Shown here: positions 24,482 to 34,684 of the stretch, piece after piece
Layout: each line of letters starts with the position of its first letter
How positions within the stretch are numbered: the first letter of the stretch is position 1
DNA from: Synechococcus sp. CBW1107
Lineage (GTDB): Bacteria > Cyanobacteriota > Cyanobacteriia > PCC-6307 > Cyanobiaceae
Reading direction: 5' to 3'
NCBI RefSeq assembly: GCF_015841355.1
Contig: NZ_CP064908.1
Location: 2,852,001-2,916,000, forward strand
DNA: 64,000 nt
The notes under the pieces: model-generated
The model's database searches: none
The model's input: the letters and a program-made list of their open reading frames with translations, nothing else
What the model was told of the DNA's origin: nothing
Translations under genes and position numbers: made by a program

Positions 24482-25344
24482 GTCCCACCAACCCACGCAA
24501 CCGATCCACAGCGGCGATACCACCGGTACCGACCGAGGAGCTGGAGGCAATGCTCACCCGCCTACGGCTCCCAGCAATCCGCGACCGCCTCGATGCGCTG
24601 CTGGAGGAAGCGGCAAGGCGGGAGATGAACCTGCGCGAGGCCCTGGCCTGGCTGTGCGCGGCCGAGGTGGCACGCAAAGACCAGCTGCGGATGGAGATGG
24701 CGCTGCGGCTGGCGCGCTTCCCCTATGTGCGCACGCTGGAAGCGTTCGATTTCGAGGCCCAGCCGTCGATCGACCCGGCCCAGATCCGTGAGTTGGCCAC
24801 CTGCCGCTGGGTGGCCAACGGCGACACCCTGCTGCTGCTCGGGCCGCCGGGTGTGGGCAAGACCCACCTGGCGGTGGCGCTGGGCCGGGAGGCGGTGCGT
24901 CTCGGTCACAGCGTCCAGTACGTCGGTGCCATGGAGCTGATCAGCGCCCTGGCCAAGGCCCAGGCGCAGCACGCCCTGGAGGGCCGGCTGACGCAGTACG
25001 CCAAAACCCGGCTGCTGATCATCGATGAGCTGGGCTACCTGCCGCTGGAGCCGAACGCTGCGTACCTGTTCTTCCAGCTGATCTCCCGCTGCTACCAGCG
25101 CGGCAGCGTGCTGATCACCTCCAACCGCCCCGTCATGGAATGGGGCGAGGTGTTTGGCGATCAGGTGGTCGCCACAGCGATCCTCGACCGGCTGCTGCAC
25201 CACAGCCACGTGCTGACGATCCGGGGCGACAGCTACCGGCTCAGGGAGAAGCGGCGCAGCGGCCTGATCCGCCCGCAGGCGGGCGGTTCCTCCTCACCGG
25301 ACAGCGCTGGCCTACGGCCACCACCGCCCGGTGAGAAGGCCTAA
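24478..25344 (+). CDS. istB: IS21-family helper ATPase IstB
   Basis: A 288-residue AAA+ ATPase related to DnaC, which helps IstA select the target. Walker A is LLLLGPPGVGKTHLAVAL near residue 120, Walker B is RLLIIDELGYLPLE, and the sensor region is VLITSNRPVMEWGEVFGD. It overlaps istA by ATGA. The Pro/Ser-rich C-terminal tail (SSSPDSAGLRPPPPGEK) is longer than usual. Confidence 0.93.
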   Translation: MSPTNPRNRSTAAIPPVPTEELEAMLTRLRLPAIRDRLDALLEEAARREMNLREALAWLCAAEVARKDQLRMEMALRLARFPYVRTLEAFDFEAQPSIDPAQIRELATCRWVANGDTLLLLGPPGVGKTHLAVALGREAVRLGHSVQYVGAMELISALAKAQAQHALEGRLTQYAKTRLLIIDELGYLPLEPNAAYLFFQLISRCYQRGSVLITSNRPVMEWGEVFGDQVVATAILDRLLHHSHVLTIRGDSYRLREKRRSGLIRPQAGGSSSPDSAGLRPPPPGEKA

Positions 25345-25773
25345 GGGGAACCCGGATCAAGCGGCACAGATGCCGCAGCCAACAACAACGACACGACACC
25401 CACCGATGAAACACCGATCCAAGGGCAGCCGTAAGGCCCCCATCAGCAAGCCATCAGGTGGACCAGTTTTCGTGTCGCCGGAGGACCAAAAGCGGATGTC
25501 GCTTGACAGGGTGGAGCGCTGATCGGGGCAGCGCTCATGGAGTTGAGCGCCCGTGAGGGCAGAAACCTCGGCTTCCAGCAGGTCCTGGAAACCCCGGCGC
25601 ACGATCTCTGGGATCAGGGCGCCAGCGGTGGTGCCCTCCATGAGCTGGCTCAGCTCGGAGGCGCCACTATGGGTGAGGGTCATGGTCTGTGTTCGGTTTG
25701 GTGGTAGTTCTCCGAACAGGGTCACAGACCGGCCCACCCATTGCCACAGCTGAAATCTGAGGGAGGTGAGCCG

Positions 25774-25798
25774 TCAGCCCCGGCTACGCCGGGGCTGA
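25774..25798. terminator. subterminal hairpin of IS256 copy 1, right
   Basis: This is an 11-bp perfect stem with a TAC loop, centred on GGCTACGCC. It lies between the transposase start and the right terminal repeat. Such hairpins can shield an IS from outside transcription; the copy 2 equivalent is at 29,907-29,931. Confidence 0.4.
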
Positions 25799-25833
25799 TC
25801 CTCCTGAGTTACACCACTTGCTGGGACGCCGCT

Positions 25834-25841
25834 GCTTGAAC
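25834..25841. repeat. target-site duplication, right (IS256 copy 1)
   Basis: GCTTGAAC, matching 21,787-21,794. Confidence 0.85.
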
Positions 25842-25885
25842 AGCTGGGGCGTCAGAGCGATGCCAAAGCTCAACAGGCCGCGTTG

Positions 25886-27919
25886 ATGTGCCAGTTGCCG
25901 CCCCCGCCTGGAGTGCTGCTACTGCGAGCCGCTCAAGGCCTCTGCACCCAAGCGGATCCGGATCTGCAGGCAGCCCACACGGCCTGCTACCGGTTGCTGG
26001 AGCGCCACCCCGAACACCTCGGCGGACTCTGGTTGGATGAGCAGCTCTCCACCATCGCGGCACAGCAGCAAGCCGGGCTTGAGCCAGAAACTCTGCACAT
26101 CGTTGGATGTACTGACCTGAGCCTTTCAAGCGAGGCGCAGCCCGCCAAACAGATCGAGGAGGCACTGCAGAAGGCCCTTGCCAACCAAGATCTGGAGGGA
26201 GCCCTGGCTCTCTCGATCCGGCTCCGTCAAACCCCCGGGGTTGAGCCCTCCACGTTGCTACGCCATGCGCAACTGTTGCGCGACCTCGGCCGGCCTCAGG
26301 AGGCGCTAGAGGCTCTCTCCACGCCACTCCCTACTCCGGCACTGCAGGCACACCAACACAAAAATCGCGGCGAGATCCTCCGCCAGCTTGGCGACCTTCC
26401 CGCCAGCTTCAAAGAACTGCAGCAGGCCGTGAGGCTCGATCCCTCATGCCCTGACCATGCCATCGCCCTCGGCTTCCTTCATGCCGACGTGGGAGCGTTT
26501 GATCAGGGTCTCGAACTTCTCCACGAAGCCGAGCGGCTGATCACCAGTTCAGAGTCAAGCGCCCAGTGCTGGCTTCGGCTACTGCAGGTGTTCCTCCTGA
26601 ACCGCCGCGGCGAATACGAAACAGCTCTTGCGATTGCCCAGGGGCTCACAGGCGAGTCCGAGCTTGGATTTGAGGCTCGCGTCCAGGTGACCGGTTTGCT
26701 GATCCGTCTTGGCGATCCAAAGGCCGAAAGTGCCCTGCAGGATCTGGCCCCCGCTGGCCTGCGCCAGGAGCGGGAGGCCCTGAAACTCCGGGTGGATTGG
26801 CTGTGCAGCCAGTTCCGACTTCAGGAGGCACTTGAGCTCATCACCCCCTTGCTGGGGACTGAGCCAATGGAGATCGCACTTTCTGATCAGGCCTGCCTGC
26901 TTCAGGTGATCCTGCTGGATCTTCCCTCTGCCCGCGTTCTCTACCACAAGCTGCGACAAGCCAAGCAGGCCAGTAGTGATCCCGAGCTTCAGCGTGCCTC
27001 TCGAGGTGGCCTGCACCGTGGGCTCTACGAGGAGTTCAACACCAATCAGATCGTTGCCAATCATGTCCAACAGTTGGCTCCTTTTCCTTCAGCACAACGA
27101 CTCAAGGGTCTCGCTGACTTGCTACTGTCCGAGCCCGAATCGAATGCTGCCGCTTTAGCCCTGCTGATCGGTGCACGACAGGTTGGACGATTGAGTAACT
27201 GGAATCAGCCAGCTGACAGCATTGATGATCCTGCCGAGATCCCCCATCGGTTGATACAGATCTGGCTTGGTGATGAGCTTCCTGAGAGTGTCCTGGTCAC
27301 TTCAGGGAGCTGGCGACATGTCAATCCCGGTTATGAACACGTGCTGTTCGAGGCCGACACCGCCGCTTCATTCATCTCCCAACATGCATCAGCGAGGGTC
27401 TGTCAGGCCTATGCAAAGGCATCCAGTCCGCTGTTGAGGGCTGGTCTTTTTCAGCTCGCCTACCTCAGGCTGCAAGGCGGCATCGTGGCCAGCCTCAACG
27501 TTCTCTGCCGCCATTCTCTTGACCCCTGGATTTCCTCGGGAATCGATATTGTGCTGTACCAGCAGAACCAGGGCTTTCTGGGTATGGAGTTCTTGGCCGC
27601 CACCCCCGGGCAGCCGTTGATTGAGGCCGCGCTTGATCTTGCTTGCCACCTGGTTCTGGAAGAACAGGGCAACAACCCCTGGTTCCTCGTCGGGCCAGGG
27701 ATGTTGACTCTCTGCTTCGCTCGCTACTACCGAGAAGGGTTGGCTGACCTGCAGGCACCGCCTCCCCCGGGTATGAGGTTGCTTACAGAAACACAGCTCA
27801 ACCTGAGAGTCAGCCATCAACTGGAGTGGCCCGTGAGAATCATCGACGGGCAATGGAGCGACCCAACAGCGCACCTGCTAGGAAGCCAACGGTTATTTCG
27901 CCGCAGCCGAGTGGCGTGA
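25886..27919 (+). CDS. TPR/GT32-like glycosyltransferase, 5'-truncated by IS256
   Basis: This is the remaining open frame of 677 codons from an internal ATG (a TTG at 25,883 is also possible). The original gene starts at 21,623. The first 440 residues are helical and TPR-like (EILRQLGDLPASFKELQQAV, DPSCPDHAIALGFLHADVGA). The C-terminal domain begins at about residue 450 with EIPHRLIQIWLGDELPESV and resembles GT32 transferases (SPLLRAGLFQLAYLRLQGGI). At the position of the DXD motif it has VASLNVLCR instead of YADADD, so metal-dependent transfer is doubtful. Whether the truncated protein is made depends on a promoter within the element. Confidence 0.7.
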   Translation: MCQLPPPPGVLLLRAAQGLCTQADPDLQAAHTACYRLLERHPEHLGGLWLDEQLSTIAAQQQAGLEPETLHIVGCTDLSLSSEAQPAKQIEEALQKALANQDLEGALALSIRLRQTPGVEPSTLLRHAQLLRDLGRPQEALEALSTPLPTPALQAHQHKNRGEILRQLGDLPASFKELQQAVRLDPSCPDHAIALGFLHADVGAFDQGLELLHEAERLITSSESSAQCWLRLLQVFLLNRRGEYETALAIAQGLTGESELGFEARVQVTGLLIRLGDPKAESALQDLAPAGLRQEREALKLRVDWLCSQFRLQEALELITPLLGTEPMEIALSDQACLLQVILLDLPSARVLYHKLRQAKQASSDPELQRASRGGLHRGLYEEFNTNQIVANHVQQLAPFPSAQRLKGLADLLLSEPESNAAALALLIGARQVGRLSNWNQPADSIDDPAEIPHRLIQIWLGDELPESVLVTSGSWRHVNPGYEHVLFEADTAASFISQHASARVCQAYAKASSPLLRAGLFQLAYLRLQGGIVASLNVLCRHSLDPWISSGIDIVLYQQNQGFLGMEFLAATPGQPLIEAALDLACHLVLEEQGNNPWFLVGPGMLTLCFARYYREGLADLQAPPPPGMRLLTETQLNLRVSHQLEWPVRIIDGQWSDPTAHLLGSQRLFRRSRVA

Positions 27920-28358
27920 AAAACTCACTGAGCTTTCGACCAGCCGACGAATTATGTGATCAGAATCTCGTGATGCGAATCCCTTTGGTATTCGGCGAGC
28001 TCAGCAGAGCTGCACTCTTGCAGTGAATATGCCCTTGCCAGTGGAAGTTGCTGAAAAGTTCCAGCAACTCAATTGCCATTATGATATTTATGATGGATCT
28101 GAGCTTTTCAGCAGGCCCCACGGCACTTGACCATTTGGATTGCCAGTTGAGGCAGGCCAAGTATCAGGCGATACACATTTGGCTTGACAGGGCAGCTTCG
28201 TTGAGCATAGGATGTGGCAATTCAGCTGATCAACTGTTAAGATCAATGCTTGCATCTGCCCATCATTGTTTATGTTGTAAGTCACAACGAAGCCGGAACA
28301 GATCAGAGTGTATTTATTATCAATCTTTTGTGCCTGACCAGCATGCCGGAGGCCACTC
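27920..28358. other. lower-GC intergenic stretch
   Basis: About 440 bp with visibly lower GC than the surroundings. Several open frames of under 105 codons exist (for example 28,048-28,362), but none resembles a known family. It is probably intergenic or the relic of a foreign gene next to the second IS256 insertion. Confidence 0.35.
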
Positions 28359-28366
28359 TTAATGTC
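28359..28366. repeat. target-site duplication, left (IS256 copy 2)
   Basis: TTAATGTC, repeated at 29,967-29,974. Confidence 0.85.
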
Positions 28367-28559
28367 GGTAGCGCCCCTCCGAGTGGTGTAACTCAGGAGG
28401 TCCTGTGACCCTCTCCGGAGGGTGAACAGGAGCAGTCAGGGGATGACTGCTTGGAAGCTGATTGCGCAGCTCCATTGATCCATTATGAACCCTGATCGCT
28501 GAATTGGCAACTCAGCGATCGATGTGTTCTGTGTAGATCGAGGTAGAAGCTGGTGCGCT

Positions 28560-29816
28560 TCAGCTGATGGTTGCAGCCGGCTGGGCGTTCGGATCTGCAT
28601 CGGTGAGCTCCAAGGGCTCTTCTGGCTCTGGGATCTTGGCCATGGTGGCCTCAGAGAAGAAGCGGCGACGCTCCAGCTGCCATTCCTCCTGCTGCTCCAG
28701 CAGCTGGCTGCCCACCAGGCGCACGATCGCTGGATCATTGGGGAAGATGCCGACCACGTTGGTGCGGCGTTTGATCTCCTTGTTGAGGCGCTCGAGCGGG
28801 TTGGTGCTCCAGACCTTGCGCCAGTGCTCCTGGGGGAAGTGCAGGAAGGCCAGCACGTCGTCCCGGGCGGCTTCCATCACGGGCACGGCGCCGGGGAACT
28901 GCTTGCGCAGCATCTCGGTGACCCGCTGCCAGTGGGCGCGCACCTGATCTGGAGCCTGGATCACGAACACCGCTTTCATGGCAGCGGCCACCATGTCCTG
29001 GCCGGCCTTGGGCACATGGCTCAGCAGGTTGCGCAGGAAGTGCACCCGGCACCTCTGCCAGCTACTGCCCTGGAACATCCGCTTGATCGCTGCCGTCAGG
29101 CCCAGGTGGGCATCCGAGATCACCAGGCGGGTGCCGTCGAGGCCACGCTCCTTGAGTGAGCCCAGGAACTGACGCCAGAAGCCCTCCGCCTCGCTGTCGC
29201 CCACGGCAATGCCGAGAACTTCGCGGTAGCCGAGGGCATTGATGCCGATCGCCACCACCACCGCCCGCGACACCACCTGCATATTTCGGCCCAGGCGGCC
29301 GTGGAGGTAGGTGGCGTCGAGGTAGACGTAGGGAAAGCGGGCATGGTCAAGCGGCCGGCCCAGAAAGGCTTTCACCTGCTCATCGAGCCCCTGGCAGATG
29401 CGGCTCACCTCCGATTTGGAGATGCCGCTGGCCCCGCCCAGCGCCTCCACCAGGGCGTCGACCTTGCGGGTGGAGATCCCGCCGGTGTAGGCCTCCATCA
29501 CCACGGCGTAGAGCGCCTTGTCCACCCGGCGGCGTGGCTCCAGCCAGCTGGGAAAGAAGCTGCCCTGCCGCAACCTGGGAATGGCCAGGCTGAGGTCGCC
29601 CACCTGGGTGGTGAGCAGCCGCTCCCGGTAGCCGTTGCGATGGGTGGAGCGCTGATCGGGGCAGCGCTCATGGAGTTGAGCGCCCGTGAGGGCAGAAACC
29701 TCGGCTTCCAGCAGGTCCTGGAAACCCCGGCGCACGATCTCTGGGATCAGGGCGCCAGCGGTGGTGCCCTCCATGAGCTGGCTCAGCTCGGAGGCGCCAC
29801 TATGGGTGAGGGTCAT
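28560..29816 (-). CDS. IS256-family (mutator-type) transposase
   Basis: A 418-residue transposase from the ATG at 29,816; an upstream Met at 29,870 would add 18 residues. Signature parts are the N-terminal LIPEIVRRGFQDLLEAEVSA, the first catalytic Asp in VYLDATYLHGRLG, the second in VISDAHLGL, the conserved CRVHFLRN, and the Glu in STNPLERLNKEIKRRTNVVG. All catalytic residues are present, so it could mobilise both copies. Confidence 0.95.
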   Translation of the reverse strand: MTLTHSGASELSQLMEGTTAGALIPEIVRRGFQDLLEAEVSALTGAQLHERCPDQRSTHRNGYRERLLTTQVGDLSLAIPRLRQGSFFPSWLEPRRRVDKALYAVVMEAYTGGISTRKVDALVEALGGASGISKSEVSRICQGLDEQVKAFLGRPLDHARFPYVYLDATYLHGRLGRNMQVVSRAVVVAIGINALGYREVLGIAVGDSEAEGFWRQFLGSLKERGLDGTRLVISDAHLGLTAAIKRMFQGSSWQRCRVHFLRNLLSHVPKAGQDMVAAAMKAVFVIQAPDQVRAHWQRVTEMLRKQFPGAVPVMEAARDDVLAFLHFPQEHWRKVWSTNPLERLNKEIKRRTNVVGIFPNDPAIVRLVGSQLLEQQEEWQLERRRFFSEATMAKIPEPEEPLELTDADPNAQPAATIS

Positions 29817-29906
29817 GGTCTGTGTTCGGTTTGGTGGTAGTTCTCCGAACAGGGTCACAGACCGGCCCACCCATTGCCACAGCTGAAATCTGAGGGAGGT
29901 GAGCCG

Positions 29907-29931
29907 TCAGCCCCGGCTACGCCGGGGCTGA
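29907..29931. terminator. subterminal hairpin of IS256 copy 2, right
   Basis: The same 11-bp perfect stem with TAC loop as in copy 1. Confidence 0.4.
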
Positions 29932-29966
29932 TCCTCCTGAGTTACACCACTTGCTGGGACGCCGCT

Positions 29967-29974
29967 TTAATGTC
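29967..29974. repeat. target-site duplication, right (IS256 copy 2)
   Basis: TTAATGTC, matching 28,359-28,366. Confidence 0.85.
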
Positions 29975-29987
29975 TAGCTTTGAAACC

Positions 29988-30212
29988 TCATTCATGCAGC
30001 ATCACATGCCATGAGAGCCAGTTAAAGTAAGTGCTCCGATATTGATTGTGACAATCAGCCAATCCAACGGCGTCCTCCTCGAGAATCCATCGTGAACAGT
30101 AAATTGTCAGACCTCTTGGATTCAGGCGCATATTTTCACGGTTGACTTTAATCGGTTGTCCCTTTCGGTGACCTGGCTTCGGTTCATTTCTCTTGATTGG
30201 TTCTAAAATCAA
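29988..30212 (-). CDS. small hypothetical protein, possibly a gene remnant
   Basis: A 74-codon minus-strand frame with a plausible amino-acid composition (RENMRLNPRGLTIYCSRWIL, EEDAVGLADCHNQYRSTYFN). It starts on a non-ATG codon (TTG) and ends just outside the IS256 target duplication. I do not recognise it. It lies in a lower-GC patch and could be the tail of a transferred gene. Coding status is uncertain. Confidence 0.3.
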   Translation of the reverse strand: MILEPIKRNEPKPGHRKGQPIKVNRENMRLNPRGLTIYCSRWILEEDAVGLADCHNQYRSTYFNWLSWHVMLHE

Positions 30213-30293
30213 CGCATTGTGTTCATTTCAATACTGATTATGCAACCATTGCCGCTACGGCTACAAAGCTGGGATCAATCCTGAATACTCCAT

Positions 30294-31196
30294 ATGAAGA
30301 CAGGGAACAAATCCGATGTTTCACGCCGCGGCATCATCCTGGCCGGCGGTTCTGGTACGCGCCTGCACCCCATCACACAGGCGGTGAGCAAGCAGCTGTT
30401 GCCGGTTTACGACAAACCGATGATCTACTACCCCCTCAGCACCCTGATGCTGGCGGGTTTAGATGAGATTCTGATCATCTCCACACCGCGCGATCTGCCC
30501 CAGTTCCGTGCCCTGCTTGGCGATGGCAGTTCCTGGGGGATTTCCCTCTCCTTCGCCGAGCAGCCCAGTCCTGATGGTCTCGCCCAGGCCTTCCTGATCG
30601 GGGCCGAGTTTCTTGCCGGTCATTCAGCGGCTCTGATCCTCGGTGACAACCTCTTCTATGGCGGCGATCTCTCCCGCAACCTCCAGGCCGCCAGTGCCCA
30701 GCCTTCCGGAGCCTCCGTCTTCGCCTACCGCGTGGCTGATCCCCAGCGCTACGGCGTTGTGGGCTTCGACGGCGATCAGCGGGTGGTGTCGCTGGAGGAG
30801 AAGCCCCTGCAGCCTGCCTCCAACTACGCCGTCACCGGCCTCTATTTCTATGACCCAGATGTGGTGGAGCTGGCCCGCCAGGTGAGGCCCTCGGCCCGCG
30901 GTGAGCTGGAGATCACCACCCTCAACCAGCTCTACCTCGATCGCGGCGACCTGCGCGTGGAGCTGCTCGGCCGTGGCATGGCCTGGCTCGACACGGGCAC
31001 CTGCGATTCCCTCCACGAGGCCGGCAGCTACATCCGCACTCTCGAGCACCGCCAGGGGCTCAAGATCGGCTGCCCCGAGGAGGTGGCCTGGCGCCAGGGC
31101 TGGATCAGTGCCGATGAGCTCGCGGCGCTGGCGGCACCCCTGCGCAAGTCGGGCTATGGCGCCTATCTCGAAGCCCTGCTCTCCGAGGGGCTCTGA
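30294..31196 (+). CDS. rmlA: glucose-1-phosphate thymidylyltransferase
   Basis: A 300-residue enzyme making dTDP-glucose, the first step of dTDP-L-rhamnose synthesis. Motifs are [20 protein letters not shown] (nucleotide-binding loop), [37 protein letters not shown] (metal-binding Asp), [20 protein letters not shown] and [11 protein letters not shown]. The ATG at 30,294 adds a 10-residue leader before the core. It heads the operon; the next gene starts 4 bp after its stop. A decayed copy of its 3' end is at 4,980. Confidence 0.95.
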   Translation: MKTGNKSDVSRRGIILAGGSGTRLHPITQAVSKQLLPVYDKPMIYYPLSTLMLAGLDEILIISTPRDLPQFRALLGDGSSWGISLSFAEQPSPDGLAQAFLIGAEFLAGHSAALILGDNLFYGGDLSRNLQAASAQPSGASVFAYRVADPQRYGVVGFDGDQRVVSLEEKPLQPASNYAVTGLYFYDPDVVELARQVRPSARGELEITTLNQLYLDRGDLRVELLGRGMAWLDTGTCDSLHEAGSYIRTLEHRQGLKIGCPEEVAWRQGWISADELAALAAPLRKSGYGAYLEALLSEGL

Positions 31197-31200
31197 GGTC

Positions 31201-33574
<2,374 letters not shown>

Positions 33575-33575
33575 G

Positions 33576-34139
33576 ATGCAGATCATTCCCCAGTCGATCC
33601 CCGAGGTGTTGCTCTTTCAACCGAAGGTGTTCGGCGATGAGCGCGGCTTCTTCGTGGAGACCGCCCGCCAGACCGTGCTCGACGCGGCCGGCATCCCGCC
33701 GCTGGTGCAGCACAACCAGTCGCGCTCCCGCTGCGGTGTGCTGCGTGGCCTGCACTACCAGCTGGTGCAGACCCAGGGCAAACTCGTGCGTTGCTCCAGC
33801 GGAGCGGTGTTCGATGTGGCGGTGGATGTGCGCCGCGGCTCAGCCACATTCGGCCAGTGGGTGGGCGCCATCCTCGACGACGTGAGCCATCACCAACTCT
33901 GGGTACCGCCAGGCTTCGCCCATGGCTTTCTGGTGCTCAGCGACGTGGCGGATTTCTGCTACCTCTGCTCCAACTATTACCACCCGCCGTCGGAGCAGGG
34001 AATCGCCTGGGATGATCCCGCCCTGGGGATCAGCTGGCCAGCCCTTCCAGAGGGAGTAGCTGCTCAACTCTCCGCCAAGGATCTCGCCAACCCCTTGCTG
34101 GCAAACCAGGATCCGGAGCGTTTGCCAAGCCTGCACTGA
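33576..34139 (+). CDS. rmlC: dTDP-4-dehydrorhamnose 3,5-epimerase
   Basis: A 187-residue cupin epimerase. Motifs are FGDERGFFVETARQ, QSRSRCGVLRGLHYQLVQTQ (catalytic His), KLVRCSSGAVFDVAVDVRRG and WVPPGFAHGFLVLSDVADFC. Last gene of the rml operon, directly after rmlB. With RmlA, B and D it gives a complete dTDP-L-rhamnose route for surface polysaccharide. Confidence 0.95.
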   Translation: MQIIPQSIPEVLLFQPKVFGDERGFFVETARQTVLDAAGIPPLVQHNQSRSRCGVLRGLHYQLVQTQGKLVRCSSGAVFDVAVDVRRGSATFGQWVGAILDDVSHHQLWVPPGFAHGFLVLSDVADFCYLCSNYYHPPSEQGIAWDDPALGISWPALPEGVAAQLSAKDLANPLLANQDPERLPSLH

Positions 34140-34150
34140 CAAGAACTCGT

Positions 34151-34384
34151 TCACACCACCGGAAACTTCCAGGCCAGCAGCCAGCTCAGCACGCTCGCCA
34201 CCAGCAGCTGTCCCAGCACGAAGGTCCAGATGTTGGCCGGGGTGAGAATCGGCTCCGCCACCAGACTCACGGCCCAGGAGATCACCATCAGCCCCGCCAG
34301 CGGCAGACCGAAGAACAGCGCCAGCAGCACGGCGGTGGAGCGCAACCGTCCCAGCAGCGCGGCCCGCTTCGGTTCAGCTGTCAT
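34151..34384 (-). CDS. small two-helix membrane protein
   Basis: A 77-residue protein with two clear membrane helices (TAVLLALFFGLPLAGLMVIS; FVLGQLLVASVLSWLLAWKF). No family is recognised. It overlaps the end of the next upstream gene (34,374) by 11 bp and is probably co-expressed with it. The open frame extends to 34,519, but the ATG at 34,384 gives a protein starting MTAEPKRAALLGRL. Confidence 0.6.
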   Translation of the reverse strand: MTAEPKRAALLGRLRSTAVLLALFFGLPLAGLMVISWAVSLVAEPILTPANIWTFVLGQLLVASVLSWLLAWKFPVV

Positions 34385-34640
34385 CGGATCCGGGCTCCCG
34401 GCGGCTTCGTCCCAGGCCCCAGCCCACCGCGAATCCCACCAGTCCGCCCGCCAGGGACCCCTGAAGCTGGAACATCTGGCGGCGGAACTTCCAGGGCAGG
34501 GCGCCCAGCTGAAGCCCAACGATCAGTGCCACACTCAATCCCAGCAACAGCCCGCCACCACCGAGCAGGCTCAACCCTCCTCGACCCTGGCGGGTGGGTT
34601 TTGGTGGCGTCTTCACGGGTGCCAGCGGCTGTTCACCCAC
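34374..34640 (-). CDS. small glycine-rich membrane protein
   Basis: An 88-residue protein with a Lys/Pro-rich head (APVKTPPKPTRQGRG) and two hydrophobic stretches (LLGGGGLLLGLSVALIVGLQ; LAGGLVGFAVGWGLG). The paired small membrane genes may be cyanobacterial orphans; no function can be assigned. Confidence 0.6.
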   Translation of the reverse strand: MGEQPLAPVKTPPKPTRQGRGGLSLLGGGGLLLGLSVALIVGLQLGALPWKFRRQMFQLQGSLAGGLVGFAVGWGLGRSRREPGSDDS

Positions 34641-34684
34641 ACAGTCGGCTCGGTTTCGATCATTCTGGGGCCGGGGAGCTTGTC

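Larger units (their letters stand above)
23075..25508 (+). mobile_element. IS21-family element inside IS256
   Basis: A 2,434-bp element with termini TGTCAGGCGACA (left) and, as reverse complement, TGTCAAGCGACA (right). Each end repeats an inner block, CGACACGAAAACTGGTCCACC, of the multiple-binding-site type known for IS21. The element is flanked by a 5-bp direct repeat GGGTG (23,070-23,074 and 25,509-25,513); the uninterrupted IS256 copy has this sequence once. It carries istA and istB, both open, so it appears competent. Confidence 0.92.
21988..25683 (-). pseudogene. IS256-family transposase, split by IS21
   Basis: The gene would start at 25,683 (MTLTHSGASELSQLMEGTTA). It runs to the codons for LHERCPDQRST, is broken by the IS21 element at 25,508, and resumes at 23,074 with NGYRERLLTTQVGDLSLAIP to the stop at 21,988. 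The C-terminal part retains the DDE region (VYLDATYLHGRLG, VISDAHLGL, NPLERLNKEIKRR). The encoded protein is identical, as far as read, to that of copy 2. Confidence 0.9.
21795..25833 (-). mobile_element. IS256-family element, copy 1, interrupted by IS21
   Basis: This 4,039-bp insertion has imperfect terminal inverted repeats. The left begins GGTAGCGCCCCTCCGAGTGG, the right (reverse complement) AGCGGCGTCCCAGCAAGTGG, and both continue TGTAACTCAGGAGG. It is flanked by the 8-bp duplication GCTTGAAC. Removing the internal IS21 and its 5-bp duplication (2,439 bp) leaves exactly 1,600 bp, the length of copy 2. Subterminal hairpins lie at 21,836-21,851 and 25,774-25,798. The transposase gene on the minus strand is split, so this copy cannot move by itself but could be mobilised by copy 2. 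Confidence 0.92.
28367..29966 (-). mobile_element. IS256-family element, copy 2, complete
   Basis: An intact 1,600-bp element with the same terminal inverted repeats as copy 1 (GGTAGCGCC... left, GACGCCGCT right). It is flanked by the 8-bp duplication TTAATGTC. The single transposase gene is uninterrupted. As far as I can compare, the sequence is the same as copy 1 without the IS21, implying recent transposition within this genome. Confidence 0.93.

Noticed and set aside
23291-24550. 419-codon minus-strand frame
   Set aside because: Antisense shadow of istA; rich in Pro/His/Leu without domain features.
28048-28362. 104-codon frame before IS256 copy 2
   Set aside because: No family resemblance, unusual composition, and alternative frames equally long; kept as intergenic.
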